Shown here piece after piece: positions 17,346 through 25,027 of a stretch of 53,185 nt of DNA. Source of the DNA: Deltaproteobacteria bacterium (lineage in GTDB: Bacteria > Desulfobacterota > Desulfuromonadia > Geobacterales > Geobacteraceae). Made by a program: the position numbers and the translations under genes. Under the pieces are notes generated by a model that was not told the origin of the DNA, did no database searches, and saw nothing but the letters and a program-made list of their open reading frames with translations. Location of the stretch: the NCBI GenBank assembly GCA_021848385.1, contig JAJZUQ010000015.1:1-53185 (forward strand), read 5' to 3'. Each line of letters opens with the position of its first letter. Position 1 is the stretch's first letter.

Positions 17346-20056
17346 GCGTAGTGGGGCCTACCAGACTGATCATTCTGAAATCTGGAAAATACGATTACGG
17401 CGAAGTCGAATTGGTTCGGCCGCTTCACCTGGTTGGCCCGAACAATGTGGGGAAAACCTCCCTGATTTCTGCCTTACAATTTCTCTATATTGATGATCAG
17501 CGCTATATGCATTTCTCCCGGGAGATGGATGACACCAGACGTTATTATTTTCCTGACCCAAACAGCTACATCCTGTTTGAGTGCCTGACTCCTACCGGCT
17601 ATCGGGTAGTCGGCGTCCAAGGGCTTGGACCACTCAAGCGTTACGAATTCAGAAGATTCAGCTATCAGGGGAAGTTCGAAATCAGAGACTTTCTGGATGA
17701 GTCGAATCAGTTGCGCCAGGAAGATGAAATCCGGGGGCTCCTGGCCAATCGAGATTACCGAAAATTGGAACCGAATCAGTTGAAAGCCGCGTTGACCGGT
17801 AGCGGAGAAAATAACGGCGTCCATCTCGGACTGGTGCCCACCCGCGACAGTGATGCCTATCGCCGGTTTCGTCGTGTCTTCAGCAATCTGCTCCGGTTGG
17901 CACATTTGAGTCAGGAAGACCTGAAACGGTTCCTGTATGAAATCTATGAGTCTGAGTTTAAACAGAAGAGCATTGATCTTGAGACGGGCTATTCAAGTCA
18001 GTTTGAAAAAGTAAAACGGTTGGCTGATGAGGTGCGCGGACTGCAGGCGGTGGCCGATGATATCCGGCGGGCACTCCAATTGGCGGCAGAACGTGATGAA
18101 ATTCGGGGGAATCTACCGCAGCTTTTTGCCCATATTGGGAGAATGTGGGAAGAAATCCGGGCCGAGCTTGCGGAATCAAGGGATAAATTGAATCACCAAT
18201 TGGAGCAACTCTCCCTCAAGGAGACTCAGGCGAAGGCAGAGTACCAGGAAACCGAGCAGTCCATGGGAACGCTCAACCAGCTATTGGGAACTCTCAAGAG
18301 AGATCTCCAGAACATTGAGCAGGAGAAGGCTGAATTCAGGGAATATCTTGTCGACATTGAGGATGCCAAGATTGCCAATCTGAAAACACAGGTCGAAGAA
18401 GTCGGCTATCATCTGAAAAATGCCGTGCAGGAACCGGCAGCCAGGGTAGCCGCACGTATAAAGTTGCAGGAGAAGGAGCTGTCTGCCCAGATCGCTCTTC
18501 TTGAAGGAATCACACGGACGACAGCAACAAAACTGAAAGGGATGTGCGATGAGGCTGATTTGAAGCAAGTGTTCCGGATTCTGAACCACAAGGTTCTCGG
18601 CCTGCAGTTGGGAACAGGCGGTTTACAGATCGATGATGAAGCCGGTCTCCTGGCACGGATCAAAGCTATTTCGGAGAAAATGTTTGACGATGTGTACCAG
18701 GACGGTGCCGTTACCTTGTCCCTTGCCACGCTTGAACCGCCGTGTCTCGAAGAATACACCGATCCGACATTGATCGCCGAAAAAATCAAGGTTCTCGAAG
18801 ATGCTTTAGTGCGGGACAAAATGACCCTGCAGGCAGCGGAAGAGACTGAAAAACTTGCCCAACGGAAAAAAGTACTGGAGCAGGAGTACGAGGAACTCAA
18901 GGAAAAACGCCGCCGGTTTTCGGTTTTCCAGGTTAACTTGACGAAAGCCAAGGAATGGCAAAAGGAGCATGACCAGCTTGAAAAGAAGAGTTCCCAGTAT
19001 GTCAGCCTCTTACATAAATTGCGGGATATGCAGAGGGAAATCGACAATGAACAGAGGAACATCAAAGGGCGTATAACTCAATCTGTCAATGCCGAAGAGG
19101 ATTATCTAAAGAAAATCAGATCATTGCAAAGGCCTGATCCGTCTTGGACAGCGCAAGTAACACTACAACCCCCTGATTCATTCGAAGAGGTGCATGCCCT
19201 CTATCTGGAATTATCCACCAAGCAGAAGACTATTGATGTTGAACTTGGAAACAGATTGCTGGTTATTGACAGCCGAACATACGGCCGCAGCAAAGGAGAC
19301 AGCGAGAAAGAGACGTTGCTAATTCTCAGCGAGGAGCTGGATGCGCTCGCGCAAAAAGAAGAAGCCGCAGAAAAATTATGGTCCGGACTTGCCGCCGGTC
19401 TTCAGAGTTCGATCAAAAATATGCTTGGCGATCTGGACCGGTTGCGCGGAAAAGTTGAGGACCTTAACCGCCAATTGAGCAAAGTTTCCGTATCGAATCT
19501 GCAGAGACTACGCCTGGAACTGGATGAAAACGATCAACTGGTACCGTGGCTCAAAAAAGTTATTCGCCAGGAGGATTCTCCTCTTTTTGCCTCCACCCAG
19601 GACACGAGTGAGGCTTATGGGTGCATTGGCGAGTTTTTGAGAAAATCAGGGCGTATTGAATTGCGCCAGCTTTTCGAACTCAAGTTCGTTGTGACCACGG
19701 CTGATGGAAAAGAACGAGAGTACCCGAAACTGGAAAGTATCGAATCCAACGGCACGACCATCACCATCAAGGTGCTCATTAATCTGATGCTGTTGCGGGG
19801 ACTTCTGGACAACCGCAAGGAAGTGAGTATTCCGTACTACCTCGACGAAGCGTCAAGTCTTGACCAGGATAACGCCAGCGCCATCGTCAGACAGTCACGC
19901 ATGCTGGGATTTACCCCGGTCCTTGCCAGCCCGGAAGCAATGGATGCCGCCGACAACCTCTATTTTCTCAAGGATAACGGTGGCAGGCTCATCCTTGATT
20001 CAACTGCTCTGGTGCGAATCCACCGGGAGGAGAACGATGAAGACTGGTCCGATTGA
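17342..20056 (+). CDS. jetC: Wadjet JetC, MukB/MksB-like SMC ATPase
   Basis: This 904-residue SMC-type ATPase has Walker A GPNNVGKTS at residues 32-40 and Walker B YYLDEASSLD at about 830. Between them are two long coiled-coil arms (about 235-400 and 480-760) around a short hinge region. JetC hydrolyses ATP to extrude DNA loops; the complex recognises small closed circular DNA such as plasmids, which JetD then cleaves. At about 900 residues it is shorter than type I JetC proteins and closer to MksB-like versions; the exact subtype cannot be settled by eye. It overlaps jetB by 4 nt and jetD by 20 nt, so all four are probably made from one transcript. Confidence 0.9.
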   Translation: MSVVGPTRLIILKSGKYDYGEVELVRPLHLVGPNNVGKTSLISALQFLYIDDQRYMHFSREMDDTRRYYFPDPNSYILFECLTPTGYRVVGVQGLGPLKRYEFRRFSYQGKFEIRDFLDESNQLRQEDEIRGLLANRDYRKLEPNQLKAALTGSGENNGVHLGLVPTRDSDAYRRFRRVFSNLLRLAHLSQEDLKRFLYEIYESEFKQKSIDLETGYSSQFEKVKRLADEVRGLQAVADDIRRALQLAAERDEIRGNLPQLFAHIGRMWEEIRAELAESRDKLNHQLEQLSLKETQAKAEYQETEQSMGTLNQLLGTLKRDLQNIEQEKAEFREYLVDIEDAKIANLKTQVEEVGYHLKNAVQEPAARVAARIKLQEKELSAQIALLEGITRTTATKLKGMCDEADLKQVFRILNHKVLGLQLGTGGLQIDDEAGLLARIKAISEKMFDDVYQDGAVTLSLATLEPPCLEEYTDPTLIAEKIKVLEDALVRDKMTLQAAEETEKLAQRKKVLEQEYEELKEKRRRFSVFQVNLTKAKEWQKEHDQLEKKSSQYVSLLHKLRDMQREIDNEQRNIKGRITQSVNAEEDYLKKIRSLQRPDPSWTAQVTLQPPDSFEEVHALYLELSTKQKTIDVELGNRLLVIDSRTYGRSKGDSEKETLLILSEELDALAQKEEAAEKLWSGLAAGLQSSIKNMLGDLDRLRGKVEDLNRQLSKVSVSNLQRLRLELDENDQLVPWLKKVIRQEDSPLFASTQDTSEAYGCIGEFLRKSGRIELRQLFELKFVVTTADGKEREYPKLESIESNGTTITIKVLINLMLLRGLLDNRKEVSIPYYLDEASSLDQDNASAIVRQSRMLGFTPVLASPEAMDAADNLYFLKDNGGRLILDSTALVRIHREENDEDWSD

Positions 20057-20897
20057 CTCCCTGGCAAAACATTTGGCGACCCTCACGGGAAGTTCTTCGT
20101 TACCTGCCAGCAACATTTCCGGTAGAGATCGGTTGAGAATGCGGAGCCTCTTTGATGCCGGCATCATTGAAGAGGTACGTTCGGGGGCAGGCCGTCGGAT
20201 TGTTGTAATAAATCAAGAAGCGCTGCAGGACTTTATTCAATCTGTGTATCCGTCCGGGTTGGAAGGGATCAAGGGGGATCTGCCGGCAAGAAGCAGAGCC
20301 GTTGCTGATCGTAAGGACTCAAAGAAAGGAACTGGTAAAAGCCCGACAACGGTACTCATCCGAGGGTTCAATTTGTGTACTCTTCACAAAAATGACACTC
20401 TGCTGCCTGTTGCTGAGTGGACCGAGAGTGCTGGGGTTGCGGCTCTTTGCCTTGATTCTATGAAAGGGTGGCAGTGCCAAGGGACATTGGGCTTGGTGGA
20501 AAATTTGGAAACATTCTGGCATATCCAGAAAATAGCCCCATATGTTGATATCGCCATCTATTCCGAAGGCAGGATCGGCGCCGATGTCCTTGATTGGCTG
20601 AATTCTCCGGGGATGATTGCAACACGGGTAATTCACTTTCCTGATTATGATCCTGTAGGAATGGATGAGCTATTAAGGATTAAACGTGCCTGTCCGGAGA
20701 GGACAGAGCTATATCGCCCGCCTGATCTGGAAAATCTTTTTGCACATTACGGTAAAGCACAGCTGCTTCAGGATAGCGTTGCCGTCTTGGCAAGATTACG
20801 GAAAAGCTCCGACATTGATGTGCGTTATGTTGTTGGTCTGATGGATAAATATGGGGTCGGCTTAGAACAGGAAGGGCTGTTGATACATCAGCTTTGA
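20037..20897 (+). CDS. jetD: Wadjet JetD, Toprim nuclease subunit
   Basis: The ATG at 20037 lies inside the end of jetC (20-nt overlap), with GGGAGG at 20025-20030 at ideal spacing. A longer upstream open frame exists but overlaps jetC deeply and has no signal. The resulting 286-residue protein has a topoisomerase VI-like Toprim fold. The catalytic Glu lies in GLVENLETF at about residue 155, and the acidic pair is in HFPDYDPVGM at about 203. JetD is the subunit that cuts plasmid DNA trapped by JetABC. It is shorter than the roughly 380-400 residues usual for type I JetD, mainly at the N-terminal arm. All expected catalytic acids are present, so it is probably active. Confidence 0.88.
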   Translation: MKTGPIDSLAKHLATLTGSSSLPASNISGRDRLRMRSLFDAGIIEEVRSGAGRRIVVINQEALQDFIQSVYPSGLEGIKGDLPARSRAVADRKDSKKGTGKSPTTVLIRGFNLCTLHKNDTLLPVAEWTESAGVAALCLDSMKGWQCQGTLGLVENLETFWHIQKIAPYVDIAIYSEGRIGADVLDWLNSPGMIATRVIHFPDYDPVGMDELLRIKRACPERTELYRPPDLENLFAHYGKAQLLQDSVAVLARLRKSSDIDVRYVVGLMDKYGVGLEQEGLLIHQL

Positions 20898-20947
20898 TGC
20901 GGTGCCGCTTTGCTTCTTCCATGCGCCTTTCATACTGCTTTCCATGT

Positions 20948-21841
20948 TCACGCCATATTTTTCAGTCTGAAAAAGTCAAGCTCCGCAATTTCCTTGAATT
21001 TGTCATGGATAGGACCATGAAGCTCCCGCAGGTATTTTGCCACCGCTTCGTTGCCGAGCAGACTTTTCAGATATGCCTGCATGGATGTCATGTCGATCAT
21101 CGCGGTACCGTACTGTTCTTTCAATGAGCCGATCTCCCTGGACAGGGCAAGACTCTCTTCCTCAAGCCGAGCCTGACGGGCCAGTATCGCCGGTGTCTCC
21201 TTTTTCGGCCTTCCCTTATTGACGAGCTGATTTACCGGTGTTGCGTCCAGAAGGGCCTTGGCATAGCTGGAGGTGAACTTGTTCTGGTCATTCATCAACA
21301 TGGCGGCGTTGATCTGTCGCGGCGCCTTCATTTTTTTCAACACCCTAAATACCGGTTCCGGCACAACTTTATCCTTCAGCAGATCGACAGCCTCGGGGCA
21401 AATGCCCTCAAGCAGACACTTCTTGTTCCTGATGGTGCTGATATCAAGGTTCAAGGCCCTGGCAAGTTTTTCTTCCGAGACTCCTGACTGTATGGCCTTC
21501 ATTATCATGCGATGTTCCTGAATCGCCGAGAGCCGATTGATATATTTGTTGTAGGTATAGGTCTCGTCATCGGTGGAGATCAGACAAACGACGCGTTCCA
21601 CTCCCAACTCCTTCAGGGCCATGATCCGCAGATGGCCATCGAGCAAAAGATAGCCTTTCCCTTTCTTGAGCGGTGCGACCACAGGGGCTTCTATAAGCCC
21701 CACTTCCCGGATGGAGGAAAGTACCTGACCATACTTTCTGCATTTCATCGCATAGATGGAAATACTTTTGGTGGTGAGCAACTCCTCCACGGCAAGTTCG
21801 ATCAGCTTTTCCTGGAATCCCTGCTTTATTATGTTCGCCAT
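20948..21841 (-). CDS. ParB/RepB-like protein 1
   Basis: This 297-residue protein has a ParB N-terminal fold: GLIEAPVVAPL followed by LLDGHLRIMALKELG, the place of the GERR-type motif in ParB CTPases. A central HTH comes next (SEEKLARALNLDISTIRN). The C-terminal half resembles the RepB plasmid-partition family. ParB-fold proteins bind DNA and in many cases CTP. No ParA ATPase is near, so classical partitioning is unlikely. It is the last gene of a three-gene minus-strand operon and starts 5 nt after the stop of the other ParB-like gene, with GAGG at good spacing. The function may be regulation or targeting of the recombinase, which is inference. Confidence 0.8.
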   Translation of the reverse strand: MANIIKQGFQEKLIELAVEELLTTKSISIYAMKCRKYGQVLSSIREVGLIEAPVVAPLKKGKGYLLLDGHLRIMALKELGVERVVCLISTDDETYTYNKYINRLSAIQEHRMIMKAIQSGVSEEKLARALNLDISTIRNKKCLLEGICPEAVDLLKDKVVPEPVFRVLKKMKAPRQINAAMLMNDQNKFTSSYAKALLDATPVNQLVNKGRPKKETPAILARQARLEEESLALSREIGSLKEQYGTAMIDMTSMQAYLKSLLGNEAVAKYLRELHGPIHDKFKEIAELDFFRLKNMA

Positions 21842-21846
21842 CGCCG

Positions 21847-22713
21847 CTACCTCTTCAGAAGATCCGTGACATGCAGAGGGATTTCATTCATGCCGACAGC
21901 CTTCAGCTGATTGGTGAAATGAACATCGGTCAATAACTGACGCAGGGCCATGGCCGTGTAGTCCAGGACATCCTTGATATAGTTCGACTGAGCCAGCAGC
22001 CGTTTCTTCTCCCTTGCACCATTCTCATAGGCTGCGATCAAGTCTTCCGCCGAAAGATTGGCCTGTTCACGTGCCGGAGCCGATAGCCCTTTGCCGTAAT
22101 GTTTGCGCCGGGAAATAATCTTCTGCACAACGACTAGCTTTTTTCCGGTCAATGCCCCCGATTCATACGCTTCCGTAAGGGCCGTCTGTACGGCGGCGTC
22201 ATCTTCCGCCGCGATGTTCAGCGCCTGGTATAACGGGATGCGCCCCTTTTCCACGGCATTGACCAGGTATTCTTCCCCCTCTTCGAGCAGACGGATGATG
22301 CCGCGAATATAGTCTCTGCCAAGGTTGGTCTTGGCGGCAATGGCATCATCCGCGTACCCCTGGCCTTTTAGATACTTGATGCTCTGCAGGAGTTCCAGGG
22401 CGCTGTTGTTGCGCCGGGCGATATTCTCCACCAGGCTCATGATGTGTGCATCTTCTTCGCTTACTTCGCGAATGACAGCGGGGATTTCCGTTTCCCCGGC
22501 GGCAATGTAGGCTTCGATCCTCCCCTGACCGCACACGAGGTCATATTTCTTGCCGTTCTTCGCGTCCTTCCGGGGAGCGACCGTTATGGGTCTTTTCAGG
22601 CCGATACTGCGAATGTTCTGCCGGATCTCTTCGGCAATGATCTGATTGCGCACCCGCGGATTCAGGATGTGAATATCTTCAATGGAAATAAGCGCTATGG
22701 CCCCATGCTCCAT
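21847..22713 (-). CDS. ParB/RepB-like protein 2
   Basis: This 288-residue protein has a more canonical ParB N-terminal domain: ISIEDIHILNPRVRN, then GLKRPITVAP, then LVCGQGRIEAYIAAGETEIP, then MSLVENIARRN. The last element matches the ParB box II region that contacts nucleotide and DNA. A HTH (YADDAIAAKTNLGRDYI) and a RepB-like tail follow. The start overlaps the end of the recombinase gene by 35 nt, so the genes are co-transcribed and probably coupled. It differs clearly from its downstream neighbour, so the pair is not a recent tandem duplication. A heteromeric DNA-binding complex is plausible but unproven. Confidence 0.82.
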   Translation of the reverse strand: MEHGAIALISIEDIHILNPRVRNQIIAEEIRQNIRSIGLKRPITVAPRKDAKNGKKYDLVCGQGRIEAYIAAGETEIPAVIREVSEEDAHIMSLVENIARRNNSALELLQSIKYLKGQGYADDAIAAKTNLGRDYIRGIIRLLEEGEEYLVNAVEKGRIPLYQALNIAAEDDAAVQTALTEAYESGALTGKKLVVVQKIISRRKHYGKGLSAPAREQANLSAEDLIAAYENGAREKKRLLAQSNYIKDVLDYTAMALRQLLTDVHFTNQLKAVGMNEIPLHVTDLLKR

Positions 22714-24283
22714 GGTGCACCGCCTTGTCGAGAGAGATATTGATGCTCATCTTCAGCAGGTAATCCAGCGTATCGGTACGAAAGCCGTCCAGAAATCCAG
22801 CGTTCTCCTCCGACAGCTTCAACTGCCCAGCTGAAAATTCCAGCGCGGGCAGGATGTAGTAATCCCGGATTGCTTCATTACGGACATCCATACGTACCGC
22901 TACGGTTATGTCAGGTCGGAGACCGCTGTCGAAACGGATTTTCCAGCGTCGAGTTCCGGAAGGCGTGGTGAAGCAGCGGCTGATGACGACGGAAATGAAC
23001 AGATTGTGATTCAGTTCCAGCAGGCAGCTTTCAGGGTCCATGGGAATTCGCCTGCCGCAGAGGTTTTCAATATCACGGACAACATCGGCCACGATCTCGG
23101 CATGGAGGGAACGCAACCGCTGGTTGATGGCAACATACTGATAGTCGCGCTTCGGGGTGTACCCGATCATCTGATAGACCCGCAGCAGCCCGCCGAATCT
23201 ATTGCTGATCAGACTGCTGGGAGGCAGGAAATCAGCTTCGTCAATGATCAGGGCGGAAAGCCGACCCCGGCTGGCATACAAATCCCGCAGTCCCTGCAGC
23301 AGCTCTTCGTCGGTTGCCTTCTTGTTCCTCTCCCGGTAAATTCCCTGAACAGTATAGAAACGCTCCATGTCCACTACGGGCTCGAAGGCGTGATCCTTCC
23401 GCACCCACTCGCTTTCCGGATTCGGCTTGGCTCGGCTTTTCATCTTGCCCGACGTGCGATTGAATAGATTGTTGCCGACATACTTCTCATTGGTCAGCAC
23501 CTCGCACACGGTCCCTCGTGACCATGCACGGTCAAAGTGGGTTTTCACCCCTTGTGCGTTCAACTGCGCCGCAATGTCAGTTTCGTTCGTCCCGGCGATG
23601 AACTGATCATACATCCAGAGTACCGTCCGGCACTCCTCATCCGGCCCAGGCATTAGGATCACCCGCTCGGTGAGCAGGCTTTTCCGCTGCCCCATCGCCA
23701 GTTCCTGCTTTGGCCTGCCTGCCTCGTCCAGCAGCATGCGCCGGAGTCCGAACCCCGCCACACCTCCCTGCCGGTATCCTTTTGATACCAGGTTGCATTG
23801 TCCCACCCATACTTTCTGGGATAGCTGGCGGCAATAGTCGCTGGCGCTTTCGTCCCGCAGCAGGGTCATGATCCGGTCGGCAAGGTTGCTGGTCAGCGTC
23901 ACCGGCTTTTCGCAGGACTGGCAGACGACGTTTTTACGCTCCAGCCTCATCCGGTGATACTCGGCCTCGCGGCTGTCTACAAACCTTCCCCAGCGGCTTT
24001 CATCCAGGTACAGGACGATGTTGTATCCGTTCCGACCCTGTTCCACGTCGTCAATCAAGGTCTGAAACTGTTCCCGCTTTTCCGTATTGATCCCGCTGAC
24101 ACCCAGATCCGCATAGGTCTTGATGATTTCAATGCCGTACTCAGCGGCATAGGCACGTATTGCCCGCTCCTGGTTTTCCGGTGACTCCACCTGCAACTCT
24201 GTGGACATACGTATATACATGGCACCTTTCAGGCGCAGGCTCTTGATTTCAGCCGCTGTATATGCCGTTCCCGCTGGTTGCAT
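22679..24283 (-). CDS. Large serine recombinase
   Basis: The N-terminal resolvase domain has MYIRMSTELQ with catalytic Ser27 and LYLDESRWGR (residues 91-100), which carries the conserved Arg. The 'recombinase' domain follows (RQGGVAGFGLRRMLLDE). The usual pair of zinc-ribbon cysteines is not evident; only one CxxC (CQSC) is visible. The C-terminal 200 residues are of unrecognised type. The frame is open further upstream, but AAGGAG before ATG 24283 supports the 534-residue start. Such enzymes catalyse site-specific integration, excision or inversion using a covalent 5'-phosphoserine. Its place at the right edge of the defence island suggests it moved part of this region, though no flanking att repeats were found by eye. 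Confidence 0.85.
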   Translation of the reverse strand: MQPAGTAYTAAEIKSLRLKGAMYIRMSTELQVESPENQERAIRAYAAEYGIEIIKTYADLGVSGINTEKREQFQTLIDDVEQGRNGYNIVLYLDESRWGRFVDSREAEYHRMRLERKNVVCQSCEKPVTLTSNLADRIMTLLRDESASDYCRQLSQKVWVGQCNLVSKGYRQGGVAGFGLRRMLLDEAGRPKQELAMGQRKSLLTERVILMPGPDEECRTVLWMYDQFIAGTNETDIAAQLNAQGVKTHFDRAWSRGTVCEVLTNEKYVGNNLFNRTSGKMKSRAKPNPESEWVRKDHAFEPVVDMERFYTVQGIYRERNKKATDEELLQGLRDLYASRGRLSALIIDEADFLPPSSLISNRFGGLLRVYQMIGYTPKRDYQYVAINQRLRSLHAEIVADVVRDIENLCGRRIPMDPESCLLELNHNLFISVVISRCFTTPSGTRRWKIRFDSGLRPDITVAVRMDVRNEAIRDYYILPALEFSAGQLKLSEENAGFLDGFRTDTLDYLLKMSINISLDKAVHHGAWGHSAYFH

Positions 24284-24347
24284 TTCCGGGTATCTCCTTA
24301 ATTCCACACAGAATATTCCGGTAATACTTTCAACCAACAAGGAACGT
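24284..24347. promoter_or_regulatory. Divergent promoter region between recombinase and HTH gene
   Basis: This 64-bp gap separates two divergent starts and must hold both promoters. It contains the palindrome GAATATTC (24311-24318) and, on the HTH side, AAGGAA before the ATG. Together with the 18-bp palindrome just inside the HTH gene it probably forms a shared control region. No confident -35/-10 pair was identified. Confidence 0.45.
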
Positions 24348-24626
24348 ATGTCTACTATGATTCTGTGGCAGATCTGCCACAAAAATGAACTCAACAATGG
24401 TGACCTGACGAGATATATTGTGAAATTGCTGCGGAAGCGGAAGATCACGACAAAGCAGGTGGCACGCGACCTCGACATCCCCGTCGAACGGGCACGGAAC
24501 TGGTATTACAAGGACACGGGAATGACGGCTCTCGATTTGCTGAGGATGATGCGAAAGTATGAGTTTGTCAGGGAGGCGATTGACGGGTCATTGCCGTTTG
24601 AATCGTATGACTGTTCCAAATCATAG
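24348..24626 (+). CDS. Small helix-turn-helix protein
   Basis: This 92-residue basic protein has a clear HTH: RKRKITTKQVARDLDIPVER, then ARNWYYKDTGMTALDLLRMM. ATG 24348 follows AAGGAA; the frame is open further upstream into the recombinase leader, but that part has no signal. It diverges from the recombinase operon and is the natural candidate to repress it, much as excision/repressor genes sit next to integrases. Its codons 6-11 coincide with a perfect 18-bp palindrome. No effector domain is visible. The regulatory role is inferred from position. Confidence 0.65.
   Translation: MSTMILWQICHKNELNNGDLTRYIVKLLRKRKITTKQVARDLDIPVERARNWYYKDTGMTALDLLRMMRKYEFVREAIDGSLPFESYDCSKS
24364..24381. promoter_or_regulatory. 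Perfect 18-bp palindrome
   Basis: TGTGGCAGATCTGCCACA equals its own reverse complement over all 18 bases. It lies 16 bases into the HTH gene, close to the divergent promoters. It could be an autoregulatory operator or a recombinase binding/crossover site. It is fully coding, so it also constrains the protein (LWQICH). Confidence 0.6.
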
Positions 24627-25027
24627 GTAGTTGTTGATAGTTGCCGACATTTTTAGTAGCTTCAACCATGCATTCTCTGAAACCGATACTCCGTTCTCGG
24701 ATGGTTTTTCTTGACCGGACTGAGCATAAAACTGAAGTGATACCGGAAAAAATTGCGGTGGGAGTCCCGCGTGGGGAGCCAAACCGTACAAAGGTCACTT
24801 TTCGTCTGAAAAGTGACCTTTTTTTGTTGGTAGGTACGGTTGGTAACTGCCAGTAAATCAAAGGGTTTTGATATTCTGCCGACAGAACTCCGTCCTTCCA
24901 AAACGAGTTCAAGTGCACGATTTTCAGAAGCGAGTGCTTTTCGGCCACGCTTGGTTTTATATGTAGTAACAGTATGTTGTATGAGTTCTGAGCTGGCGCT
25001 TCCCACTGCTTTGACTACAGAAGCGGC
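24627..25027. other. 401-nt non-coding stretch at the island edge
   Basis: No convincing gene was found here. An open minus-strand frame (24662-25006, 114 codons) reads through the terminator hairpin and has no recognisable domain. The stretch contains a strong terminator (24791-24825) nested in a larger imperfect dyad (24779-24843), then AT-rich sequence running into the 3' end of the histidine kinase. It is the probable junction between mobile island and host backbone, which is inference from gene content on each side. Confidence 0.5.
24791..24825 (+). terminator. Rho-independent terminator
   Basis: AAGGTCACTTTTC (24791-24803), loop GTCT, and GAAAAGTGACCTT (24808-24820) form a perfect 13-bp stem that runs into a run of seven Ts. 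It ends + strand transcription coming from the HTH gene or from an unannotated small RNA. On the minus strand only three Us would follow, so it is probably one-directional. Confidence 0.85.

Noticed and set aside
19860-20036. Longer N-terminus for jetD
   Set aside because: The extra stretch lies inside jetC in another frame; ATG 20037 has an ideal Shine-Dalgarno sequence.
20948-22713. Plasmid partition locus
   Set aside because: Two ParB-like genes but no ParA and no obvious parS array or replication gene.
24662-25006. Possible 114-residue minus-strand gene at the island edge
   Set aside because: It reads through a strong terminator hairpin, has no recognised domain and no good ribosome site.
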